DNA from: Bryocella elongata
GTDB taxonomy: Bacteria; Acidobacteriota; Terriglobia; Terriglobales; Acidobacteriaceae
DNA length: 64,000 nucleotides
Reading direction: 5' to 3'
NCBI RefSeq assembly: GCF_900108185.1
Contig: NZ_FNVA01000003.1
Location: forward strand, 558,001 to 622,000
In this document: positions 43,569 through 52,093 of the stretch, one piece after another
Position numbering within the stretch: position 1 is the first letter of the stretch
Layout: the number at the start of each line of letters is the position of its first letter
Position numbers and translations under genes: made by a program
Notes under the pieces: model-generated
Told to the model about the DNA's origin: nothing
Seen by the model: the letters and a program-made list of their open reading frames with translations, nothing else
Databases searched by the model: none

Positions 43569-46478
43569 GTGGACGGTCTCGCCTTACCCGCAGCTCCCAA
43601 CGCACGCATCTCGCGCCGTGCATGCATGGTCCTATGGCGAATAGCCCTTGGTTTCATAACTACCACCCAGCTTCCGGCAATGCATCATCAACTGCTGGCA
43701 CAGGGCGTAACCGCCAAGGCACCCCCGGCGGAGGCAACCCCCAATGCGGGAACCCCTGGTGGAATCGATGCAGTTAACACCCTGCCCGATGCCCCGGACC
43801 CCACCGCCGATGTAATCGACCGCATTCCGGTCGCCAAGGTCCTTCCCGACAGCAAGGCGCCCGAGATGGCCGTCATCGAGAGCGACAACCCCCAGTCCCT
43901 CCGGGGCGACGTCTACTTCGCCTCGGGAAACGTCGTCCTCACCTACCAGGATCACATCCTTCACGCCGATTCCATCCGCTATAACCGCGCGACCGGCGAA
44001 GTCGAGTTCCTGGGCCACGCAAAGCTCACGGGAGGCCAAAACGACGAATACATCGAGGCCTCCCGCGGCACCTACAACGTCCGCACCGGCACCGGCCGGT
44101 TCTACGACGTCCACGGCTCGGTAGGGCTTGAGCAGCGCTCCGCTCGCAGCGCTGCGAATGGAGCAGCGCAGCCGGCCTCCACCACCGGCGCCATCGTCGG
44201 CGCTCCGATAGGCCCGGCGTCCCGCACCACCTACGCCAACTCCAATCCGTTCCTCTTCGAAGGCAAGATCGTCGTCAAGACCGGCCCCACGGACTACACC
44301 GTCTACGAAGGTTCCGTCACCAGCTGCCTCATGCCCAAGCCCGACTGGCAGATCTTCGCGAAGAAGATCACCCTCGACAAGGGCAAGGCCCACGCTGCAG
44401 GATCCACCTTCAAACTTCTCGGCATCCCCCTGCTCTTCATGCCCTACGTCACGCACCCCGTCGACGCGGAAGAGCGCCAGAGCGGCCTCCTGATCCCAGA
44501 GCTCAGCTTCTCCCGCGGATCGGCGACCGCCGGCTCCAAGGGCCTCACCATCGGCGAGCAGGGCTACCTCACCCTCGGGCGCTCGGCCGATATGACCATC
44601 GGCCTGCTCTACTACTCCGACCGCGGCTTCAGCGAGAACGGTACCGTACGTGTGCGTGGTCAGGGCAACAACTTTGCCACCGGGCATTTCTCAGCACTCG
44701 AAGATCGTGGCTTCCACTACCAGGCGGCCACGCTCTCAGGACAGCTCATCACCCTCTACGCCAACCAGGGCGGAGAGGACGTGACCGCCGCCTTCCGCTA
44801 TGACTTCACGCCGAAGACCCGGCTGGTCGGCGACGTCGAGTACCTCAGCTCCTATGTCTATCGCGAGGCCTTCACCGAGAACTTCAACCAGGCCGTCAGC
44901 TCGGACATCAACTCCGTCGTCTTCGTCACCCAGCAGACCAACGGCTACGCCCTCTCTGCCCGCTTTGACCGGTATGAAGGGCTCAAGGTGGTTCCCACCT
45001 ACCGCACCGCCGGGCAGGAGGTGAAGATCTTCCATGCTCCCGCCCTTGATTTTGACGCAATAGATCGCGCTATCCCCGGAACGCCGTTCAAGTGGAACGT
45101 CGCAACATCAATCGCCTCCATGAAGCGCGTGCAGCCGAACTTCGTCACCGCCGGAATGACGGAGCGTTTTGACCTTCGCCCTGAGCTGTCCCTCCCGATG
45201 CACTTCGATGGCTTCAACCTGAACGCCTCCATCGCTGCACGCGAGACCGTCTACTCCCGCTCCCGACAGGTGCCATACGGCCCGAATCCAGCCAACGCAG
45301 TCCCCATCGAGCTCATGGCACCGGTAAACCGCGCCGACGTCGAGATGAAGCTGGACTTCCGGCCGCCCGTCATCGAGCGCGACTTCAAGGTCCCCGCCAA
45401 GTTGCAGAGCCTCTTCGGCGATGAAGTTCGCCACACCGTCGAGTCTCACCTGACCTACCGTGATGTAAAGGGCGTCGACAACTTCCTCGCCATCCTTCGT
45501 TTCGATGACACGGACCTGGTCAGCGATACCAATGAGCTGGAGTACGGCGTCACCCAGCACCTGTACTTCAAGCCACACCCAAAGGTGGCGAAGCTGCCGC
45601 CCGGCTGCTCCGCGAGCCCGCTGACGAAGGCTGTCGACGACAAGGATGCTGAGCCCGCGCCGCGCGAAGCGCAGGAAGATCCCGACCAGCAGCCCTCCAT
45701 CGACGCCAACGGCATCCCCAATCCCTTCTCGACTGCCCCTGACGTCCCGACCCGCACCCACAAACGCCACGCCGGTCCTTGCGATAAGCCCACCGCAGTC
45801 GCCGGCCAAACCGAGTGGTTCAGCTGGGACCTGAAGCAGAAGATCTTCTTCGATCAGAACTTCGGCGGCGCTGTCATCAACTCTCGCCGCAACATCTTCG
45901 AGACCACGCTCGATCTCTCCGGCATCGCCTTCCTCACCGAGGCGCGAAACATCTCGCCGCTCATCTCACGTATGCGCTTCCGCACCTCCGGCCACACGGA
46001 CATCGAGTACGACTTCGACTACGACACCGGCGCATCCAAGTTCACGAGTCAGAACATCCTGCTGGATGTGCACGAGTCGAATCTCTTCGGAGGCGTCTCC
46101 TACGCTCGTCTCAACGCGCCCGGCCGCTTCCATAGCGAGGTCCTCAACCAGACGACGAATACGGCCACTCAGATCCTCACGACGCAGATCTCCAACTTTC
46201 AGCAGATGCGTCTGCTGGGTGGGTTCGGAGCGCCGACGCGTGCAGGTCTCTCGGTCGCGGCGGGGGCGGGCCTCGACCTGAACCCCCCATCCGGAGCCGG
46301 CATGACCCAATACCTCACCATCCAGGCCAGCTACAACTGGAACTGCTGCGGCCTCTCGGTGGAATACCGCAAGTACGACCTGGGCAACATCCGCGACGAA
46401 GGTACGGAGAGCTTCAACTTCACGCTGGCCAACATCGGCTCCGCCGGAAACATGCGCCGCGCCCAGTCGCTCTTCTAG
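43569..46478 (+). CDS. lptD: LPS-assembly protein LptD (OstA/Imp)
   Basis: A 969-residue outer-membrane protein: signal, OstA/LptA-like domain (YFASGNVVLTYQDHILHADS, LTGGQNDEYIEASRGTY), then a large beta-barrel. It receives LPS from LptA and inserts it into the outer leaflet. A Cys in VTSCLMPKPDW matches E. coli C173, and the adjacent NCCGLSVEYRKY pair matches C724-C725; no Cys equivalent to E. coli C31 is seen near the N-terminus. A linker (residues 675-735) with two Cys separates barrel parts. Starts at GTG; ATG 43626 is an alternative. Confidence 0.92.
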   Translation: MDGLALPAAPNARISRRACMVLWRIALGFITTTQLPAMHHQLLAQGVTAKAPPAEATPNAGTPGGIDAVNTLPDAPDPTADVIDRIPVAKVLPDSKAPEMAVIESDNPQSLRGDVYFASGNVVLTYQDHILHADSIRYNRATGEVEFLGHAKLTGGQNDEYIEASRGTYNVRTGTGRFYDVHGSVGLEQRSARSAANGAAQPASTTGAIVGAPIGPASRTTYANSNPFLFEGKIVVKTGPTDYTVYEGSVTSCLMPKPDWQIFAKKITLDKGKAHAAGSTFKLLGIPLLFMPYVTHPVDAEERQSGLLIPELSFSRGSATAGSKGLTIGEQGYLTLGRSADMTIGLLYYSDRGFSENGTVRVRGQGNNFATGHFSALEDRGFHYQAATLSGQLITLYANQGGEDVTAAFRYDFTPKTRLVGDVEYLSSYVYREAFTENFNQAVSSDINSVVFVTQQTNGYALSARFDRYEGLKVVPTYRTAGQEVKIFHAPALDFDAIDRAIPGTPFKWNVATSIASMKRVQPNFVTAGMTERFDLRPELSLPMHFDGFNLNASIAARETVYSRSRQVPYGPNPANAVPIELMAPVNRADVEMKLDFRPPVIERDFKVPAKLQSLFGDEVRHTVESHLTYRDVKGVDNFLAILRFDDTDLVSDTNELEYGVTQHLYFKPHPKVAKLPPGCSASPLTKAVDDKDAEPAPREAQEDPDQQPSIDANGIPNPFSTAPDVPTRTHKRHAGPCDKPTAVAGQTEWFSWDLKQKIFFDQNFGGAVINSRRNIFETTLDLSGIAFLTEARNISPLISRMRFRTSGHTDIEYDFDYDTGASKFTSQNILLDVHESNLFGGVSYARLNAPGRFHSEVLNQTTNTATQILTTQISNFQQMRLLGGFGAPTRAGLSVAAGAGLDLNPPSGAGMTQYLTIQASYNWNCCGLSVEYRKYDLGNIRDEGTESFNFTLANIGSAGNMRRAQSLF

Positions 46479-46499
46479 CTTCTAGCTTCTAGCTTCTAG
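46472..46499 (+). repeat. Heptamer tandem repeat (CTTCTAG)x4 at the lptD stop
   Basis: Four perfect copies of CTTCTAG. The first contains the lptD stop codon, TAG, so the repeat supplies further in-phase or out-of-phase stops behind it. Confidence 0.9.
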
Positions 46500-46510
46500 C
46501 GCCGGGTACC

Positions 46511-46543
46511 GGGTGCCCCACATCTCGCCCCTGAGATGTGGGT
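46511..46543. repeat. Intergenic palindromic element with CCCACATCTC stem (copy 1)
   Basis: GGGTGCC followed by a perfect 10-bp stem CCCACATCTC/GAGATGTGGG with a 6-base loop, between the convergent lptD and haem-lipoprotein genes. The GGGTGCCCC lead-in recurs near 52023 and 53728. Confidence 0.8.
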
Positions 46544-46556
46544 TCGCACGATCCCT

Positions 46557-47042
46557 TTACTCCATGGCCGGCATCTTCGCCCCCGCACGAATCCACGCCG
46601 TCACGGCAGCTATCTCCGCCTCCGTCAGCTTCGACTTCGGTGGCATCGGCCCCGGCGGGTCCGACTTCTGCTCGTGCCGGATCAGCGTGATCAGCAGAGA
46701 GCTCTCCGGATGCCCCGGCACTACATCCACGCCCCGCTTGCCCCCATGCAGAATCGCTTCCGGGGAGTCCAGCCGCAGGTCGCCCTTGTGGTTCATCCCG
46801 CCGTGGCACCGGTAGCAGTTTTCGCGCAGGATCGGTTGTACAACTTCGGTGTAGTAAGCAGGCGAATCCACCGGCGGAGGAGGTCCACTCGGCTTGGTGC
46901 AACCGGCCGTAAGCAGCGCAAAACTCAAGGCCAGCGCCGGGAACGCCAACGCTTCCCAAAGCGGGCGAGCGGTGTGTCGTACATTTGTCGCCGGGCCCGG
47001 TTTGAGCCTCCGGACTGGTAGGGTCTTCTCTAGGGTTCGCAT
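46557..47042 (-). CDS. Planctomycete-type cytochrome c lipoprotein
   Basis: A 161-residue lipoprotein: lipobox LLTAGC, then a compact haem-c domain with NCYRCHGGMNHKGDLRLDS, a typical PSCyt1/DUF1553-associated motif, and a candidate Met ligand in PPGPMPPKSKLTEAEIAAVTAW. It is an orphan of the large cytochrome/DUF1549 enzymes this domain is usually fused to. Start ATG 47042 gives the most economical signal peptide. Confidence 0.82.
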   Translation of the reverse strand: MRTLEKTLPVRRLKPGPATNVRHTARPLWEALAFPALALSFALLTAGCTKPSGPPPPVDSPAYYTEVVQPILRENCYRCHGGMNHKGDLRLDSPEAILHGGKRGVDVVPGHPESSLLITLIRHEQKSDPPGPMPPKSKLTEAEIAAVTAWIRAGAKMPAME

Positions 47043-47293
47043 ACGTCTGCTACCACCACTGTAAGCAACCGGCCGCTCCGGGGCATTCGTTCCAGCTGGA
47101 TTCGGTATGGTGCGAATCCCGTCTAAACACTCATCGCAGCCGCGATCCGCCCTCGTCGGCGCGCGACTCACGGTCGATAGATGGGTTTGTACGGGAAAGA
47201 ACCCTGCACGGTACTCCCACGGAAGGGCCAAGGGGGATAGCCTAAAGAGGCTCTGGTGGGTCTCCGCGGCCGCCCCTAAAATCGGGTCACGCA

Positions 47294-49039
47294 ATGACGA
47301 AATATCTCGGCCTCGCAGGCGCGATGCGTCACATGTCGCGGTGTCTCCCTGTCATCCTCTCTGGTGCTGTGGTCGTTGCTGGCCCAGGCGCAGCCTTCGC
47401 AAAGCGCCCGGACCACTCCGCACCCCTCCATCGGTATCAGGAGAATGCAGGCAGGCCCGACTTCAGCCGCACCGCCACCACGAAATCAAAGAAGAAGCAC
47501 GCCCCCACCTCCAGCGCCAGGGGCAATGAGCATAAGGCCGACGAGGGCCAGGCCAAGCCGGACGCGAAGTCCCCGGCCAAGGGCATCCACAAGGCCTCTC
47601 CGCGCCGCCATCGCCAGATCGAGCCTGACGACGACCCCATCATCATGAAGCGTGCCGGAGCCGCACGCCGGTCGCCTTCGAAGGCGACCGAGCAGCAGCA
47701 CCTCGCTGAACGCGGTCCCGCTCCTGCCGGGCATCCTCGCGCCCGTTCCGGGCACGCAGAGATCGCGGCGAAGGAACAGCCTGCCCGCGAAGCGTCCGGC
47801 CCCTCGCATCGCGGTCAATCGCATCCACCTGCCGAGCCCTCCCGCGAGACGGTAGCCATCAGCCAGCCCCTCAACACGGGCGACTTCCTCCGCGCCGCGC
47901 ATGGCGAGCCCGAAGTTCCTGAGCGCGCCACCGAGCGCACGACCGAGCGTTTCAGCCGCTCCTCCGCTCCCGCGCAGCTCGCCACAGGTGTATCGCACCC
48001 GCCCTCCGGCAACATCACGGTCTCCGCGCCCCAGCCAGCCGCTCCCAGCTACATCGACGAGCGCCAGGTCGCCGAAGCGCAGCGTGTCGCTATCGGAGAC
48101 GCCCTCCGCCCTCAGGAGATCGGCGCCGAAGCTCGCAAGGCGCCCGAGCCCGCAGCGTGGCCAACCGCCCGCGCGTCATCCATGTCGTCATCGCTGCCCG
48201 CGTCGGCGCCCACGGAGTCCAACTACGGTCCGGAAGCTCACGCTCCCGTGTGGATGCCGGCTGCTACCCAGGCGGCAAATCAGCCGGCCTCCAGCTCCGT
48301 GCCCACGCACTCCTCGTATATCGCGGCCCGCACCGTTGAAGGCGAAGAGGCAACCAGCCGCGCTCCCGAGGATGCCGTGCGCTCCACCGCCCTCGGCCAG
48401 CTCAGCCGCGAGGAGATCACCTCGGCCGCCGTTGCTCCGTCGCTCCCCGGCCTTTACTCCCGCGATGGACACATCATCGTCCCCGCTCCCCTCAAGGGCT
48501 CGCATGAGGTCCTTGTCCACCAGAACGAGATGGCCGACGCCGCGGGCCTCACCCGCATCCGCAACGACCGCGAGCTCGACCAGCTGCGCCGCGAGCACCG
48601 CCTCGTCGACTTCGAGGAGACCGACGGCCTGCGCATCAATCCCGAGCTGCCTGAGCGCCGCCGCTGCGCCCGCCCCTGGACCGTGGCCTTCGCCACCCAG
48701 ATGGCGCGCGCTTACTATGCCGAGTTCCACGAGCCCTTCACGATCAGCTCAGCCGTCCGCACCATGGCCTTCCAGGCTCGCCTGCAGCGTGTCAACGGTA
48801 ACGCCGCCGCCCTCCATGGCGAAGCAGCCTCGCCCCACCTCACCGGCCAGGCCTTCGACATCGGTAAGTCCGGCCTGACCATCGCGCAGATCGCGTGGCT
48901 CCGTACCTACCTCGCTCCGCTCATCGAAGGCGGCAAGATCGACGTCGAGGAAGAGTTCCAGCAGGCCTGCTTCCACATCAGCGTCTACCCCGGCGGCTCC
49001 ACGACGCATCGCCGCACCCAGCTGGCCGAAGTCCAATAG
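47294..49039 (+). CDS. DUF5715-like M15-type peptidase with long disordered linker
   Basis: A 581-residue secreted protein: a signal peptide (cleaved near AFA-K, residue 36), about 330 residues of Ala/Pro/Ser/charge-rich low-complexity sequence, and a C-terminal globular domain (residues 385-575). The latter has SPHLTGQAFDIG (SxHxxGxAxD; H515, D522) and a final CFHISVYP (H561), the zinc ligands of M15 D-Ala-D-Ala carboxypeptidases and VanY-like enzymes. It should act on peptidoglycan. The 250 bases upstream are divergent with the haem-lipoprotein gene and show no riboswitch I could recognise. Confidence 0.78.
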   Translation: MTKYLGLAGAMRHMSRCLPVILSGAVVVAGPGAAFAKRPDHSAPLHRYQENAGRPDFSRTATTKSKKKHAPTSSARGNEHKADEGQAKPDAKSPAKGIHKASPRRHRQIEPDDDPIIMKRAGAARRSPSKATEQQHLAERGPAPAGHPRARSGHAEIAAKEQPAREASGPSHRGQSHPPAEPSRETVAISQPLNTGDFLRAAHGEPEVPERATERTTERFSRSSAPAQLATGVSHPPSGNITVSAPQPAAPSYIDERQVAEAQRVAIGDALRPQEIGAEARKAPEPAAWPTARASSMSSSLPASAPTESNYGPEAHAPVWMPAATQAANQPASSSVPTHSSYIAARTVEGEEATSRAPEDAVRSTALGQLSREEITSAAVAPSLPGLYSRDGHIIVPAPLKGSHEVLVHQNEMADAAGLTRIRNDRELDQLRREHRLVDFEETDGLRINPELPERRRCARPWTVAFATQMARAYYAEFHEPFTISSAVRTMAFQARLQRVNGNAAALHGEAASPHLTGQAFDIGKSGLTIAQIAWLRTYLAPLIEGGKIDVEEEFQQACFHISVYPGGSTTHRRTQLAEVQ

Positions 49040-49040
49040 A

Positions 49041-49086
49041 AGCGAATAGCGAATAGCTGTTGGCTGAAGGCTATTCGCTATTTGCT
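49041..49086. terminator. Hairpin between DUF5715 and H1-like genes
   Basis: 17-base arms AGCGAATAGCGAATAGC and GCTATTCGCTATTTGCT (one mismatch) around a 12-base loop, two bases after the DUF5715 stop and overlapping the stop of the convergent H1-like gene. A T-poor but strong, probably bidirectional, terminator. Confidence 0.65.
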
Positions 49087-49351
49087 AGCTCTTCCCCGGC
49101 ACTCTCGCGCCTTTCTTGCGCGCTTCGCTCAACCCGATCGCAATCGCCTGCTTGGGGTTGGTGACCTTCCGGCCGCTGCCGCTCTTCAGCTTGCCCTGCT
49201 TCATCTCCCGCATCTCCGTCTCCACCTGCTTGCTGGCCGCAGGCGAGTACTTGCGCGAGCTCTTCTTCTCTGCCTTCTTCACGGCCTTCTTGCTGGCCGC
49301 CTTCTTCGTTGCCTTCTTGGCTGCTTTCTTGCTTGCCTTCTTCGTTGCCAT
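49085..49351 (-). CDS. Histone-H1-like small basic protein (DUF6496 type)
   Basis: An 88-residue protein: residues 1-35 are Lys/Ala repeats (KKASKKAAKKATKKAASKK), like the tail of histone H1 and of bacterial H1 analogues, followed by a conserved end with MREMKQGKLKSGSGRKVTNP and AIAIGLSEARKKG. The tail should bind nucleic acid. It lies 36 bases downstream of a large unknown lipoprotein gene. Confidence 0.85.
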   Translation of the reverse strand: MATKKASKKAAKKATKKAASKKAVKKAEKKSSRKYSPAASKQVETEMREMKQGKLKSGSGRKVTNPKQAIAIGLSEARKKGARVPGKS

Positions 49352-49386
49352 AACGGGGACTACCTCCCGTTATCGTTGGAGCGCAA

Positions 49387-51015
49387 TCACAGTCGCTTAC
49401 GTTGCACGGGCTGCCGATCCAGGAACCGCCGTGTCTTCACCGCAAGGTAGATCCCCACCCCAAGTGCCGCACCAAAGAACAGTATCGTCTTGATCCTCGC
49501 CGAGCGATCAAGCTCCGTCTGCAGCGAACCATCCTTCCAGGCCGCATAGGTCACGTTCAGGTCATCCGCCAGCCCCGGAATCGTGATCGCGCTGAAGTGC
49601 CCGTTCTCATCCGGCGCGGCGGGCAGCGAGCCAAAGATCCGCTCCGGCTCAGCGCCCTTGGCGTCGCGGTCCTTCGGCACCTCGCGCATCATCGCGTTGA
49701 ACTCCGCATCGCGAGCATCGGTGAAGAACGTGTTATCCGCCGTGTTGGGGAACAGCGTCACCTTGCCCGTCAGCTTCTTCTCAATCGCTGACACGACGTC
49801 CTGACATACCCCAAAAGCAAAGTACCCGCCGAACGGAATCTTCCCATGCACCTCATGGAGGTGCGTGTAGGCGACCGTCGCCACACTCGCCAGCCGCGTC
49901 GCCTCGATAGCCTGCGCGCCAGTGTACGTATGCGCCGCGCGCTTCAGCACCCACGCCTGGTCGAGCGTATCCATCACGCGCCACTCGGCCTTGCCATCCA
50001 CGCCGAAGTACCAGCTCACATCCGCATTGATTTTGGGCCCGCGGATCTTCCACTCCAGCTCCGCATGGCTCACCGGCACTAACAGATGCCGCCCATGCGC
50101 ATTCGGAACCTCAACGCCGCTGTCGATCCAGAACGGAGCCATCACGTCCTGCTCGCCGTTCGCACCCTTGTAGTGCATGTGCGCAAAGTTCGCGAAGTAC
50201 CGCGCATCGATGACCTCGACGGTATGGCCCGTGTTGGCCAGCGTTTGGATGAGCGCCGCAGGTGTCGGAATGAAAATGTCCCCACCCACTGCTCCGCCCA
50301 TCGTGGGGTCGTAGAGCGCTGGTGACTTCGCATGAGGATCCGTAGTCAGGTGGAACCTAACCGAGGCTTGTGCCATTCCCTCAATCCCATTCCCCGCCAG
50401 CCGATTTAACACATACGCCAGGCGCTCGCTCTCCGCATGTTCCGGCGCGAACTCATTCGGCCCATCGCCACGCGTGACGCCATGCCCCAGGTCGGTGATC
50501 TGCCCATCGAGCGAAAACCCCTTCAACGTGCTCGGCGCATCCAGCGAGATCGTCTGCTCTTTATCGAGCGCATACTCTCCCACATCCAGCCAGGAGTGCT
50601 TCGCCATGGCGTCCGCGCCGCCACTCTGCGGGGACGAACCCGGCTTCACCTCGCTGTCCTTCTCCAGCATGGCGTCCTTGCCCGCCACATGCCCCACCAC
50701 GCGCACGGTAGGCGTGATGCGCTTCATCGTCCACCCGGGAAAGCGGTCGAGCCCGCTCCAGTCCTTCCCCAGCAGCCGCGTGCGCAGCTCGTCGATCAGC
50801 TCCGGCGTCATCAGCACCGGCCCATGCTTGCCTTTGGCGTTCTTGTCAGGCGCCAGGGATGCGATCAGCTGTTCGTCGAACGCGGGGTCCTCACGCATCA
50901 TCTGCGAGAGCAGGACCGCATTCGCTGGCATGGGCTCTTCCGGCGGTGTGTACGACCGCGTGCGGCAGCCCAGCAGGCTCGCCAAAGCACCCAGCCCCAC
51001 ACCCACGATGGACAT
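49387..51015 (-). CDS. Large lipoprotein of unknown function
   Basis: A 542-residue lipoprotein (lipobox SLLGC, then RTRSYTPPEEPMP) with a C-terminal TM helix (TILFFGAALGVGIYLAVK). The body has ELRTRLLGKDWSGLDRFPGW, GGDIFIPTPAALIQTLANTGH, HYKGANGEQDVMAPFWIDSG and a VCQDVVSAIEKKL segment. No domain is recognised. The ATG 51015 is favoured, since GGAGG is just upstream, over an ATG 18 bases earlier. Anchored at both ends, it likely sits in the periplasm. Confidence 0.72.
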   Translation of the reverse strand: MSIVGVGLGALASLLGCRTRSYTPPEEPMPANAVLLSQMMREDPAFDEQLIASLAPDKNAKGKHGPVLMTPELIDELRTRLLGKDWSGLDRFPGWTMKRITPTVRVVGHVAGKDAMLEKDSEVKPGSSPQSGGADAMAKHSWLDVGEYALDKEQTISLDAPSTLKGFSLDGQITDLGHGVTRGDGPNEFAPEHAESERLAYVLNRLAGNGIEGMAQASVRFHLTTDPHAKSPALYDPTMGGAVGGDIFIPTPAALIQTLANTGHTVEVIDARYFANFAHMHYKGANGEQDVMAPFWIDSGVEVPNAHGRHLLVPVSHAELEWKIRGPKINADVSWYFGVDGKAEWRVMDTLDQAWVLKRAAHTYTGAQAIEATRLASVATVAYTHLHEVHGKIPFGGYFAFGVCQDVVSAIEKKLTGKVTLFPNTADNTFFTDARDAEFNAMMREVPKDRDAKGAEPERIFGSLPAAPDENGHFSAITIPGLADDLNVTYAAWKDGSLQTELDRSARIKTILFFGAALGVGIYLAVKTRRFLDRQPVQRKRL

Positions 51016-51247
51016 CGTCTTCCTCCACTGCATGGCCCATTAGAGCATTCCTCAGAGCGTCTCCCGTTCCATCCAGAGGCTCGAACCCGGCGATGTTCCC
51101 ATCGCCCGCCCGCCTGACATCAAGGGGAATCGAAAGAAGTTCCGCGATAGGCGCGCTGCCGGCCGCACCCGGTGGTACGTTGAGGGCAACCTCCTTCTCC
51201 CGCGGATCTCCGAGCGATGGGCCGGGTGAAGGTCTTCGGGCGGACTC

Positions 51248-52003
51248 ATGCACTCCTGCCAGCCCAACTCCGCCAGCGACTCCAGGCCGCGATGTCGGCT
51301 GGCACGCCTCGCGCTCGTCGCACTGCTCCTGCCCTCCATCGCCAGGCTGCACGCCGAGCTGCCGGATGCACCCGTTCCGCCGCAGTCCACGAGCTCCAGC
51401 TCTTCTGCGCAGTCCGGCCTCAACGCACACACCCCAGCGGCCAACAACCAGCCTGCTGTGGTGATGGTCAATCGCCGCCCCTACACGCCGCCCACGCAGC
51501 ATGACCTCATCCACGCCTATTGGCGGGACACCTACGGCCTCAGCGGTTGGGCCAACACCACCATTCGTGCTTCCTACTCGCAGGCCCGTGGCAAGCCTTC
51601 CGGCTGGGGGCAGGACTGGCCCGGCTTCGGCCAGCGCTTCGGTTCCTCTGCTGCGGTCACCAGCATCAACGGCACCGTGAGGCTGGGCATGGAAGAGCTA
51701 TTCCACGAGGATCTGCGCTACATCCCGTGCCACGGCTGCAGCGCCAAGCACAAAATCGAGAACGCCCTGCTCTCCGAGATCACCGCGCGTCACGAGTCCG
51801 ACGGCCACCGCGTCTTCTCGCTCACCCCCACCATCTCTGATTTCGCCGGCCCCATCATCGTGCACACCGCCTGGTATCCCGGCGCAAGCGCAACCCCGAT
51901 CGATGGTGTGATCAGCGCGCGCATCGTCTTCGCCACACGCATAGGGACACACCTCTTGCGCGAGTTCGTCCTCGAGCGTCGCCACAAAGACACCCACGAA
52001 TAA
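51248..52003 (+). CDS. Secreted hypothetical protein
   Basis: A 251-residue protein with a hydrophobic N-terminal segment (LARLALVALLLPSIARLHA), a Pro/Ser-rich stretch, and a conserved-looking domain: YWRDTYGLSGWANTTIRASYSQ, GMEELFHEDLRYIPCHGCSAKHKI and SDFAGPIIVHTAWYP. The CHGC motif is not a haem site (no CxxCH) but could bind a metal. No family is recognised. The start lacks a ribosome site. Confidence 0.65.
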   Translation: MHSCQPNSASDSRPRCRLARLALVALLLPSIARLHAELPDAPVPPQSTSSSSSAQSGLNAHTPAANNQPAVVMVNRRPYTPPTQHDLIHAYWRDTYGLSGWANTTIRASYSQARGKPSGWGQDWPGFGQRFGSSAAVTSINGTVRLGMEELFHEDLRYIPCHGCSAKHKIENALLSEITARHESDGHRVFSLTPTISDFAGPIIVHTAWYPGASATPIDGVISARIVFATRIGTHLLREFVLERRHKDTHE

Positions 52004-52005
52004 TT

Positions 52006-52065
52006 CCGGGTGCCTCGGATCCTGGTGCCCCCTATCTCGAAGAGATGTGGGCTGAGATGTGGGCT
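52006..52065. repeat. Intergenic palindromic element (degenerate copy 2)
   Basis: Contains GGTGCCCCCTATCTC, GAAGAGATGTGGG and a second GAGATGTGGG, an eroded form of the CCCACATCTC/GAGATGTGGG hairpin seen at 46511. It lies between convergent genes. Confidence 0.6.
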
Positions 52066-52093
52066 GGCAGCACGCATGTAGTCGAGCTCACCT

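Noticed and set aside
47043-47293. Riboswitch (c-di-AMP or c-di-GMP type) upstream of the cell-wall enzyme
   Set aside because: I compared the 250 bases with the conserved words of those classes and saw no match; only scattered G-rich runs are present.
51724-51760. Haem c site (CHGC) in the secreted hypothetical at 51248
   Set aside because: The sequence is C-H-G-C-S-A-K-H; it does not have the CxxCH order needed for covalent haem.
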